DNA of 6,570 nucleotides from a bacterium (GTDB taxonomy: Bacteria; Patescibacteriota; Patescibacteriia; UBA2591; JAGGZP01), in the NCBI GenBank assembly GCA_021161965.1, contig JAGGZP010000084.1:1-6570 (forward strand). Reading direction: 5' to 3'. The notes beneath the pieces are model-generated. The model saw nothing but the letters and a program-made list of their open reading frames with translations. It did not search any database and had not been told where the DNA came from. The translations under genes were made by a program, and so were the position numbers. Numbering within the stretch: position 1 is the stretch's first letter; every line of letters starts with the position of its first letter. Below, one piece after another: positions 1 through 4,903 of this stretch.

Positions 1-21
1 TATTATTATATTGCCGAGTGG

Positions 22-55
22 ATTTACTGGCCTTTCGCACGAATGGTCAGTTAAT
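22..55. repeat. Imperfect inverted repeat near window start
   Basis: The arms at 26-37 (ACTGGCCTTTCG) and 40-51 (CGAATGGTCAGT) pair with one G.T wobble and one mismatch. A further three pairs lie outside (22-24 with 53-55). The downstream sequence is T-rich but interrupted, so it could be the terminator of a gene left of the window, or just an intergenic palindrome. No coding sequence is recognisable in 1-187. Confidence 0.4.
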
Positions 56-89
56 CTTTCTATATTTTTATTCGATTTTTTAAAGAAAA

Positions 90-121
90 TTTTAAGAAGT
101 CGAACTTCCTAAAACTTTTTT
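90..121 (+). repeat. Repeated hairpin R1 (reverse orientation) with T-tract
   Basis: TTTTAAGAAG (90-99), loop TCGAA, then CTTCCTAAAA (105-114), followed by C and six T (116-121). Read on the minus strand it is TTTTAGGAAG-TTCGA-CTTCTTAAAA. That is the same hairpin as those at 2922-2948 and 3088-3116, differing only inside the loop. The U-tract after the stem on the + strand means this copy could also act as an intrinsic terminator for an upstream gene outside the window. Confidence 0.65.
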
Positions 122-152
122 AAATTTTTTGCTCAATCTTGTTAATAGATGG

Positions 153-180
153 TTTACATTTCCTAATTTTCTGTTAAAAT
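153..180 (+). promoter_or_regulatory. Promoter of the O-antigen ligase operon
   Basis: A -35 TTTACA (153-158), a 16-bp spacer and a -10 TAAAAT (175-180) preceded by TG at 172-173 form an extended -10 sigma70-type promoter. The ATG of the ligase gene is at 188, only 7 nt after the -10. The start point would therefore fall on or next to the start codon and the mRNA would be leaderless. No Shine-Dalgarno sequence is present. Seen: motifs and spacing. Inferred: leaderless transcription. Confidence 0.6.
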
Positions 181-187
181 AGTTATT

Positions 188-1429
188 ATGTACTATTTAA
201 TTGCTTTATTTTCTGTCTTATTTTTTCTGTTTTGCTTCTTTTGGCCAAAACATGCCTTATTTTTTATTTTTCTTCTCCTACCATCTTATCAAGTTCGATT
301 TACTATTTTTAAAATTCCCACGACCCTTTTGGAAATAATGATTTTGATTTTGGCTATCGTTTACATTTTTAAAAATTACAAAAATATCTTAAAAAATAAA
401 AAATTTAATGATTGGTTTTGGGCAATTTTAACTTTTTTAATTGCTGCAACAATTTCTATTTTTGTTTCACCAAATTTAAGGTCAGCAGCCGGTCTTTGGA
501 AAGCATATTTCATTGAACCAATTTTACTTTTAATAATTTTTCTTGACTTAATCAAATCAAAAAGAGATTTAAACTTTGTTCTTAGAGGGTTATTTTTCTC
601 TGCTTTTTTCGCTTCAATCTGGGCTATTTGTCAAAAATTTTTTGGCGGTGGAATCTATAGCTTAGAAGCTTGGGGCCAGCCAAAAATTTGGCGAGCAACC
701 GGTCCATTTCCTCAACCAAATTTTTTAGGTCTTTATTTAGGACCAATTGCAATTTTAGCTCTTGGACAATTAAGACAATACAAATCTAGACTTAACAATA
801 TTTTTTATTTGTTGGTCTTTGCTTTCTCAATTTACGCAATATTTTTAGCCCATTCAAAAGGTACTTTTTTAGGAATTCTCCTCGCCCTAGTTTTCCTTGC
901 TTTAATGCCAAAAAAATCACGATATTTAATTCTATTAATTGCAATTTTAATTATTCTCTCTATTTCCGCAACACCAGCATACCAAAAAATAATCAAAAAA
1001 ATAACCTTCGATAGCTTTTCAGGAAAAATCCGCTTGAAAATTTGGTCAGAAACATTAACTATGCTTAAAGAGCGTCCGATTTTTGGCACAGGATTAGCTG
1101 GGTACCAAAAAGTAATGGAAAAATATCATCAGCCATATTTATCAGAAAAACTTAAAATTCCCTTAGAAATTCATCCCTACCCCCATAACATATTTTTAGC
1201 TTTTTGGACCAATCTTGGACTACTTGGTTTATTTTCTTTTCTTTGGATTTTATATTTATTTTTTCGCAACGGATTTAGAGAAATAAATAAAAGGAAAATT
1301 TTTGTAATGGCAGCAATGATTTCTATTATCGGGCATGGATTGGTTGATACGCCGTATTTCAAAAATGATCTTGCAATACTATTCTGGTTAATTATCGGTC
1401 TAATACTTTGGGAGAATATGTCAAGTTAA
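188..1429 (+). CDS. O-antigen ligase / Wzy-type polymerase family membrane protein
   Basis: 413-residue polytopic inner-membrane protein of the Wzy_C/O-antigen ligase superfamily. Members transfer or polymerise undecaprenyl-linked glycans on the outer face of the membrane. About ten or more hydrophobic segments are visible, starting at residue 2. The central signature RATGPFPQPNFLGLYL lies at about 169-184 and AHSKGTFLG at 221-229. The large extracytoplasmic loop (about 265-330) holds IRLKIW and GTGLAGYQ (300-307). It ends in HPYPHN (329-334) before the NLGLLGL helix, the usual place of the conserved catalytic-type histidine. A late HGLVDTPYFKND motif sits at 383-394. ATG 188 is chosen because it precedes the first membrane helix and directly follows a promoter. 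It is the first gene of a two-gene unit with the MBL-fold hydrolase. Family is clear; whether it is ligase, polymerase or protein glycosyltransferase cannot be told, and no other glycan genes are in the window. Confidence 0.88.
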   Translation: MYYLIALFSVLFFLFCFFWPKHALFFIFLLLPSYQVRFTIFKIPTTLLEIMILILAIVYIFKNYKNILKNKKFNDWFWAILTFLIAATISIFVSPNLRSAAGLWKAYFIEPILLLIIFLDLIKSKRDLNFVLRGLFFSAFFASIWAICQKFFGGGIYSLEAWGQPKIWRATGPFPQPNFLGLYLGPIAILALGQLRQYKSRLNNIFYLLVFAFSIYAIFLAHSKGTFLGILLALVFLALMPKKSRYLILLIAILIILSISATPAYQKIIKKITFDSFSGKIRLKIWSETLTMLKERPIFGTGLAGYQKVMEKYHQPYLSEKLKIPLEIHPYPHNIFLAFWTNLGLLGLFSFLWILYLFFRNGFREINKRKIFVMAAMISIIGHGLVDTPYFKNDLAILFWLIIGLILWENMSS

Positions 1430-1434
1430 ATATT

Positions 1435-2184
1435 ATGATAATAAAATTCTTGGGAACATCAGCAACCTTGCCTTTACCGCGAAAAAATTGTTTCTGTCCA
1501 ATCTGCTGTTCAAAAGATAAAAGAGATAAGAGAATGCGCTCTTCTATTTTAGTTAACAAAATTTTAATTGACTGTGGCCCGGATATTCTTAAACAAATAG
1601 AAAAATACAGAATCAAGCCAGAGAAAATTAAAGCAATTTTTATCACTCATCATCATTTAGATCACATTGCCGGATTAAAAAAATTTTCGCAACTAATTAA
1701 AAAACAAATTCCTCTCTATGCCTCAAAAAATGCTTGGGAATACTTTCAGAAACATTTTAAAAAATTAAATTTTGCAAAATATATTACTAAATCAAATAAA
1801 AAAATAAAAATTGGCAACTTAATTTTTCAAGCAATTGAAATTATTCACCCAGGAATAAAACCTGTTTTTGCCTTTAAAATTCTTTCTAAAAATAAAACTT
1901 TAATTTATATGCCCGACTGGAAAATTATTCCAAAAAAGTCTGTAAAAAAAATGATCAAAACCGATATTTTAATCCTCGGTGGTTCGAGTTTAAAAAGAAA
2001 TTTGCCCTGGCACTCGCCAATTGTCGAGGGTATAGAATTTGCTAAAAAAATAAAAGCAAAAAAAATTTATTTCACTCACATCGGTCATTTAACTTTACCC
2101 TATAAAAAACTACTTGAATTTGTTCGAAAATCAGGTGGAAAAAAGTTTAATATCGCCTTCGATGGACTCAAAATTAAATTATAA
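1435..2184 (+). CDS. MBL-fold metallo-hydrolase, PhnP-like
   Basis: 249-residue metallo-beta-lactamase-fold hydrolase. It opens with MIIKFLGTSATLPLP, the usual first strand of this group, so ATG 1435 is preferred. A longer TTG start at 1408 would overlap the preceding gene by 22 nt and add nine unmatched residues. Metal ligands visible: THHHLDH (H72, H74, D76, H77), H138 in IIHPG, D161 in MPDW, and H215/H218 in FTHIGH; H193 in PWHSP is also typical. A cysteine cluster at C19-C21-C24 resembles the extra structural-zinc knuckle of PhnP, which opens 1,2-cyclic ribose phosphates. No phosphonate genes are nearby, so the substrate is unknown; cyclic nucleotide or nucleic-acid phosphodiester cleavage is plausible. 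It starts 5 nt after the ligase stop, with no obvious ribosome-binding site, so translation is probably coupled. Very A+T-rich, lysine-rich. Confidence 0.85.
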   Translation: MIIKFLGTSATLPLPRKNCFCPICCSKDKRDKRMRSSILVNKILIDCGPDILKQIEKYRIKPEKIKAIFITHHHLDHIAGLKKFSQLIKKQIPLYASKNAWEYFQKHFKKLNFAKYITKSNKKIKIGNLIFQAIEIIHPGIKPVFAFKILSKNKTLIYMPDWKIIPKKSVKKMIKTDILILGGSSLKRNLPWHSPIVEGIEFAKKIKAKKIYFTHIGHLTLPYKKLLEFVRKSGGKKFNIAFDGLKIKL

Positions 2185-2212
2185 TTGAAATATCCAAATT
2201 TTAAAAATTTAT

Positions 2213-2232
2213 AAAGGAGCTTAGCTCCTTTT
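2213..2232. terminator. Bidirectional terminator between convergent genes
   Basis: A perfect 8-bp stem AAAGGAGC (2213-2220), loop TTA, GCTCCTTT (2224-2231). The A/T ends of the stem give a short U-tract in both directions. It lies 28 nt after the MBL-hydrolase stop on + and 5 nt after the DUF502 stop on -, so it can serve both converging genes. Confidence 0.7.
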
Positions 2233-2236
2233 GGCA

Positions 2237-2824
2237 TTATTTAAAACAAAAGAGGACAATTAATTTGTCCTCTTTAATACTACTTAGTAGCCCACCTGAA
2301 GTAATTAGAGATAAAATACCCCTGGAATTACTCAAAGGAATCAAACGATCTCGGTTAATCAACAAAGTCACACCACTAGTCGGAAAAGGCGTGCTCATCA
2401 AAAAAACAGCGACTAAATCTTTGCCGGTTGCTTTATCCGCCGCATCCAATTTTGCTTTAGTTGTTATACCAACGCTATAAGCATCTTCATTCCATTTTAT
2501 TAAAACCCAAATTTTATCGGTGCGGCTTAAAATAACGCTACTTTCTTTCACTCTTACAAAAAAGCTAATAACTTTCCTTATCTTTGGTAAATTTTTAAAT
2601 CGAGAACGTTTAAAAACAATATTAATGACAATCCCAACTAGCAAAATTATAATAATGGCAAAAACTATCTCTAATCCAGGAATTTGGCGACGAAAAAAAC
2701 AATAGGTAGTATATTTAAACGGTACAAGAAAACGCCAGAGCATTTTAACAATCCACCAAAAAACACTAGCCAATACAAAAATAATCAAGCCAGCAATAAA
2801 ACTCTGCTTCAAAAAATTTTTCAT
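2237..2824 (-). CDS. DUF502 family membrane protein
   Basis: 195-residue protein with two membrane helices (about 8-31 and 52-71), the second introduced by IPGLE (48-52) as in the DUF502 family. The soluble C-terminal part carries the family hallmarks TPFPTSG (145-151) and TSGGLLSS (175-182), plus a VGITT strand (118-122). DUF502 proteins are small inner-membrane proteins of unknown function, widespread in bacteria. ATG 2824 is supported by AGGAGG ten nt upstream and a consensus promoter. The gene is monocistronic and convergent to the ligase/MBL pair. Oddity: the last dozen codons (IKEDKLIVLFCFK) are encoded by an 11-bp hairpin that resembles a terminator, so the tail after SGGLLSS may be a product of that hairpin rather than a conserved part. 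Family assignment is from motif recognition. Confidence 0.82.
   Translation of the reverse strand: MKNFLKQSFIAGLIIFVLASVFWWIVKMLWRFLVPFKYTTYCFFRRQIPGLEIVFAIIIILLVGIVINIVFKRSRFKNLPKIRKVISFFVRVKESSVILSRTDKIWVLIKWNEDAYSVGITTKAKLDAADKATGKDLVAVFLMSTPFPTSGVTLLINRDRLIPLSNSRGILSLITSGGLLSSIKEDKLIVLFCFK
2243..2275 (-). terminator. Terminator-like hairpin inside the 3' end of the DUF502 gene
   Basis: A perfect 11-bp inverted repeat: AAAGAGGACAA (2249-2259), 5-nt loop, TTGTCCTCTTT (2265-2275). On the minus strand it is followed by TGTTTT, giving a strong intrinsic-terminator shape. The stop codon (2237-2239) lies beyond the U-tract, so termination here would cut the mRNA before the stop. Confidence 0.6.
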
Positions 2825-2884
2825 TATTTCCCTACCTCCTTTTTAACTTGTCTTCAATTATAAATGAATAAAAATTCTTGTCAA
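2825..2884 (-). promoter_or_regulatory. Consensus promoter and ribosome-binding site of the DUF502 gene
   Basis: On the minus strand a perfect -35 TTGACA (2879-2884), 16-bp spacer and perfect -10 TATAAT (2857-2862) are followed by a leader of about 26 nt with AGGAGG at 2835-2840, ten nt before ATG 2824. This is the strongest promoter and the only clear Shine-Dalgarno site in the window. It suggests steady expression. Confidence 0.85.
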
Positions 2885-2921
2885 TCTCCTGTTCGGTTAA
2901 CATCAAGTGGTAACACTTTAA

Positions 2922-2948
2922 TTTTTAGGAAGCCCGACTTCTTAAAAA
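2922..2948 (+). repeat. Repeated hairpin R2
   Basis: TTTTTAGGAAG (2922-2932), loop CCCGA (2933-2937), CTTCTTAAAAA (2938-2948). This is an 11-bp stem with one G.U pair. Same sequence as R1 (reverse orientation) and R3 (same orientation) apart from loop positions. It is the left border of the GC-rich palindrome cluster. Confidence 0.75.
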
Positions 2949-2952
2949 AATT

Positions 2953-3040
2953 AGGGAGGGGTCCGACCCCTCTAGTCGGAGGGAGGGGTCGGGCCCCTCT
3001 AGAACCCCTCCAGGAACTCCTCTAGGGCCTCAGGGCTAGA
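2953..3040. repeat. GC-rich palindrome cluster with CCCCTCTAG modules
   Basis: A strongly G+C-rich patch in A+T-rich DNA. Palindrome P1 is AGGGG-TCCGA-CCCCT (2957-2971, extending one pair outward). Palindrome P2 is AGGGG-TCGGG-CCCCT (2984-2998). On the opposite strand P2 reads AGGGG-CCCGA-CCCCT, so P1 and P2 are inverted copies. Four copies of an 11-mer close to NNCCCCTCTAG end at 2975, 3002, 3013 and 3025; the last two belong to a 12-nt tandem repeat (GAACCCCTCCAG, GAACTCCTCTAG). The block ends with CTAGA at 3036-3040. No reading frame is recognisable. It resembles a REP/BIME-type mosaic, but no transposase is present in the window. Confidence 0.7.
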
Positions 3041-3087
3041 TTTCGTTCCCGTCGCGGCAAGAAAGAAATAAGACAATGGTCAAGAAT
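3041..3087. other. Intergenic stretch between palindrome cluster and R3
   Basis: Contains a short G+C-rich motif (GTTCCCGTCGCGGCAAG, 3045-3061) and A-rich sequence. I see no gene, promoter or recognisable RNA here. Confidence 0.3.
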
Positions 3088-3116
3088 AATTTTAGGAAGC
3101 ACGACTTCTTAAAATT
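3088..3116 (+). repeat. Repeated hairpin R3
   Basis: AATTTTAGGAAG (3088-3099), loop CACGA (3100-3104), CTTCTTAAAATT (3105-3116). This is a 12-bp stem with one G.U pair. Direct copy of R2 about 166 bp away; R2 and R3 bracket the GC-rich cluster. Both have the same stem as R1. Confidence 0.75.
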
Positions 3117-3128
3117 GCTAACACCTAC

Positions 3129-3158
3129 TAGTTCCTCGTTCACGCGAATGAAGAACTA
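3129..3158. repeat. 30-nt imperfect palindrome
   Basis: The half-sites TAGTTCCTCGTTCAC (3129-3143) and GCGAATGAAGAACTA (3144-3158) are inverted copies with three differences, all transitions. It forms a long hairpin or cruciform. It is not followed by a clean T-tract and is unrelated in sequence to the YNCGA hairpins. Confidence 0.6.
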
Positions 3159-3181
3159 AAAATATTTTACTAATATAAACA

Positions 3182-3270
3182 ACATTTTATATAGATTACT
3201 ATAACAATATAACAACATTCTGATGTTCTTAAGAATATCAGAATGGCTACAACAATCTTCTATAAAATGT
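3182..3270. repeat. Nested inverted repeat with a 30-nt near-perfect palindrome core
   Basis: Outer arms ACATTTTATA (3182-3191) and TATAAAATGT (3261-3270) are perfect inverted copies, continued by AGATT/AATCT after a small bulge. The core 3216-3245 (CATTCTGATGTTCTT and AAGAATATCAGAATG) is a 30-nt palindrome with a single mismatch pair. The left interior is about ten nt longer than the right. ATTATATATAAT (3273-3284) is a further perfect palindrome just outside. No gene is supported here; overlapping open frames show no recognisable protein. Confidence 0.7.
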
Positions 3271-3308
3271 AGATTATATATAATAGTAACATTAAAATGT
3301 ATTAAAGT

Positions 3309-3416
3309 ACGCCCGCACCGCGGCTTAACAGTCGTGGCTTTTGGCATTACCCTTCGGAATATTTTTTTTTCATTCGTCCACTGGTTTACACCCGTGGCTT
3401 TCTGGTGGTGCGGGGT
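3309..3416. other. GC-rich folded island, possible structured RNA
   Basis: Roughly half G+C in an A+T-rich intergenic region. Distant arms CCCGCACC (3312-3319) and GGTGCGGG (3407-3414) are perfectly complementary and could close a multibranch fold. A local hairpin competes with the closing arm (CCGC-ACC-GCGG, 3313-3323). Other hairpins are ATT..CC/GG..AAT at 3346-3360, followed by nine T (3362-3370), and CCAC..GG/CC..GTGG at 3378-3397. The motif CGTGGCTTT occurs twice (3333-3341 and 3393-3401), with a related CGCGGCTT at 3320-3327. I do not recognise a known RNA family. It may also be a decayed mobile element. The strand is undecided. Confidence 0.35.
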
Positions 3417-3532
3417 AAATTTTCCAATTATCAATGCAAAAGTTCAACTAAAGATAAATTATCTACTCCAACTTTTTGAGGCGTTCTCTGGGGCGTTCTT
3501 CTTTTGGCAAATCGTGAAGAGTAAAAGATTTT
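3417..3532. other. Intergenic stretch downstream of Fic gene
   Basis: A+T-rich with a short tandem repetition GGCGTTCT (3480-3487 and 3492-3499). GAAGAG/CTCTTC arms (3516-3521, 3544-3549) could form a weak hairpin just after the Fic stop codon, but it has no proper U-tract on the minus strand. No gene is seen. Confidence 0.3.
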
Positions 3533-3562
3533 TTATAAAATTTCTCTTCTTTAGGCATAATT
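3533..3562 (+). repeat. Left direct repeat flanking the Fic cassette
   Basis: TTATAAAATTTCTCTTCTTT followed by AGGCATAATT matches 4785-4814 at 27 of 30 positions in the same orientation. It overlaps the last two bases of the Fic stop codon complement (3561-3563). One repeat plus gene spans 1,252 bp. Confidence 0.65.
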
Positions 3563-4700
3563 ATTTTATTGATTTTGATTTAACAACAAAATCATAATTT
3601 TTAGTTTCTTCTAAAATTTTCAGTAGTTCTGGGAATATGTAAATTTTATTTCTTTTTCGGCCAGGAAGGGGCTTTAGAATTTTCATTTTGACGAATTTTT
3701 CCAAAAGATTGTAAATTGTTTGATAACTCTTGGGTTTGATTTTGTTTTTAATACTGGCAAAGGTGATTATCGGCTTAGCAAAAATTATATCCAAAAGACT
3801 AACGGCATAGATAGAATTAACCGCTGAAATATCTCTTTTAAGTTTTTCATAAAGAAATTTGGTTTGATAGATGATTGTTGCTGTTCTTTGGGATTGAATT
3901 CTTACTGCCTTTAGGAAAAATTTAAGCCAGGACTCCCAATCTCTTTTTTGACTAACTTGATTGAGTAAATCATAGTACTCTCTACGGTGTCTTTCAAAAT
4001 ATTCACTAATATAAAGCACAGGATAGGGTAAAATTTTTCTTTGATAAAGAAAGATAGGGATTAAGAGACGGCCAATCCTGCCATTGCCATCCATAAAGGG
4101 ATGGATTGCTTCAAACTGATAATGGGCTATTCCTATTTGGACCAAAACATCTTTTTCCTGATAAGAATTGATATATTTCCCCCAATTACTGAGCAGTCTC
4201 GGCAATTCTGTTATCGGTGGCGGAATATAGCTGGCTTTCTCAATTGGTATGCCGGGCGGAGCAATATAAACTTGTATTCTTCTTAAATTGCCTCTGTCTT
4301 TATTAGATCCTCTAACCGAATTCAACAAAACAAAATGAAGTTTCTTGATGAAATTCTCGCCAATCGGCCTTTTCTTTAATTCCTTTATGGCTAAATGAGT
4401 TGCCCGACGATAGTTAAGAATTTCTCTGATGTCTTTTTCTTTCTTGTTTTCTTGGGAAGATTTGCCTTCGGCTTCATATTTTAAGACGTCCTCCAGGGTT
4501 GCTTGAGTGCCTTCAATTTGAGAACTTAAAACTGCCTCTTTTGTCAAAAGAGGCGAAGCCAATAAATCAAAATTAGGGACATTGACTAAAAGCCCCTTTA
4601 ATTCTCCTAAAGCCTCTCTGGCTTGGCCAATTTCTTCAACCAAGGGGATATAGTTTATTTTAGGAGGCAATTTAGGTGGAATAAATGGTTTTTTAGTCAT
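3561..4700 (-). CDS. Fic family protein, self-inhibited (class II-type), with C-terminal winged helix
   Basis: 379-residue Fic-domain protein. Fic enzymes transfer AMP (or other phosphate moieties) from a nucleotide to hydroxyl side chains of target proteins. The N-terminal region carries the inhibitory helix motif SSQIEG (59-64, S-x-x-x-E-G) whose glutamate E63 blocks productive ATP binding. The core motif HPFMDGNGRIGR (200-211) is complete: catalytic H200, D204, the GNGR anion-binding loop and R211. The C-terminal part (about 285-355) looks like a winged helix-turn-helix (SIKNKIKPKSYQTIYNLLEKFVKMKIL). This layout is the common Fic_N-Fic-wHTH form with built-in antitoxin, and no separate antitoxin gene is present. 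ATG 4700 gives the usual N-terminus; no Shine-Dalgarno is seen. The gene has its own promoter, is bracketed by direct repeats, and sampled lines are clearly richer in G+C than the MBL and HAD genes, suggesting transfer. The target protein is unknown. Confidence 0.93.
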   Translation of the reverse strand: MTKKPFIPPKLPPKINYIPLVEEIGQAREALGELKGLLVNVPNFDLLASPLLTKEAVLSSQIEGTQATLEDVLKYEAEGKSSQENKKEKDIREILNYRRATHLAIKELKKRPIGENFIKKLHFVLLNSVRGSNKDRGNLRRIQVYIAPPGIPIEKASYIPPPITELPRLLSNWGKYINSYQEKDVLVQIGIAHYQFEAIHPFMDGNGRIGRLLIPIFLYQRKILPYPVLYISEYFERHRREYYDLLNQVSQKRDWESWLKFFLKAVRIQSQRTATIIYQTKFLYEKLKRDISAVNSIYAVSLLDIIFAKPIITFASIKNKIKPKSYQTIYNLLEKFVKMKILKPLPGRKRNKIYIFPELLKILEETKNYDFVVKSKSIK

Positions 4701-4706
4701 ATTTAT

Positions 4707-4744
4707 TTATTCTAATACTTTGGAATAAGTTTTGTCTTATTCTA
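4707..4744. promoter_or_regulatory. Leader part of TTATTCTA inverted-repeat array (operator candidate)
   Basis: Three alternating copies of the motif lie between promoter and start: TTATTCTAA (4707-4715), GGAATAAG (4722-4729, inverted) and CTTATTCTA (4736-4744). The last pairs perfectly with TAGAATAAG (4761-4769) inside the promoter, 16 bp away. A further TTATTCTA is at 4819-4826. Alternating orientation around a promoter is what a dimeric repressor site looks like; the Fic winged helix is the obvious candidate binder (inference). Confidence 0.5.
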
Positions 4745-4773
4745 ATTTTAAGCCATAAAATAGAATAAGTCAA
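4745..4773 (-). promoter_or_regulatory. Promoter of the Fic gene
   Basis: On the minus strand -35 TTGACT (4768-4773), 17-bp spacer, -10 TAAAAT (4745-4750). It lies about 45 nt upstream of ATG 4700. The motif TAGAATAAG (4761-4769) overlaps the edge of the -35, and its inverted partner abuts the -10, so binding there would be expected to repress. Confidence 0.65.
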
Positions 4774-4784
4774 GGGAAAGCAAG

Positions 4785-4814
4785 TTATAAAATTTTTCTT
4801 CTTTGGGCATAGTT
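4785..4814 (+). repeat. Right direct repeat flanking the Fic cassette
   Basis: TTATAAAATTTTTCTTCTTT followed by GGGCATAGTT matches 3533-3562 with three differences (C/T, A/G, A/G). It lies just upstream of the Fic promoter, so the pair encloses the gene together with its control region. Confidence 0.65.
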
Positions 4815-4849
4815 TTATTTATTCTACCCCTCTATTTTACCACAAATTT

Positions 4850-4864
4850 ATTTGTTCGACAAAT
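4850..4864. repeat. Small perfect hairpin ATTTGT-TCG-ACAAAT
   Basis: A 6-bp perfect stem with a 3-nt loop in the intergenic region between the metallopeptidase and Fic genes. No U-tract follows on either strand. Its role is unknown. Confidence 0.4.
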
Positions 4865-4880
4865 GAAAGTGATATTTTTT

Positions 4881-4901
4881 CCGCCCGCTGAAAGTGGGCG
4901 G
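4881..4901 (-). terminator. GC-rich hairpin after the metallopeptidase gene (terminator-like, no U-tract)
   Basis: CCGCCCGCT (4881-4889), loop GAA, AGTGGGCGG (4893-4901): a 9-bp stem with one wobble, starting 2 nt after the metallopeptidase stop. On the minus strand it is followed by six A rather than U, so it is not a canonical intrinsic terminator. It could protect the 3' end of the operon mRNA or be another repeat. Confidence 0.4.
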
Positions 4902-4903
4902 AT

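Noticed and set aside
1408..1434. TTG start extending the MBL-fold protein by nine residues
   Set aside because: The family begins with the strand encoded from ATG 1435, and the extension would overlap the ligase gene without matching anything.
2905..2926. Terminator AAGTG-GTAA-CACTT with T-rich tail on +
   Set aside because: Stem of only 5 bp and no + strand gene upstream that would need it.
2953..3116. CRISPR array
   Set aside because: The repeats are short palindromes of irregular spacing (11-27 bp, then over 60 bp) with no equal-length spacers and no cas genes.
3264..3304. Direct repeat AAAATGTA..ATTA with a 30-bp period as an iteron-type origin
   Set aside because: Only two copies in very A+T-rich sequence, and no replication gene nearby.
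3156..3434. Open frame of 92 codons on - over the same region
   Set aside because: No recognisable domain, overlaps the palindromes, and no start signals; treated as chance.
3223..3597. Open frame of 124 codons on + across the palindrome region and GC-rich island
   Set aside because: Its codons are dictated by palindromes and the folded island, it resembles no protein I know, has no ribosome-binding site, and ends inside the Fic gene on the other strand.
3561..4700. Fic as the toxin of a two-gene toxin-antitoxin pair
   Set aside because: The inhibitory helix SSQIEG is built into the same protein and no small antitoxin gene lies on either side.
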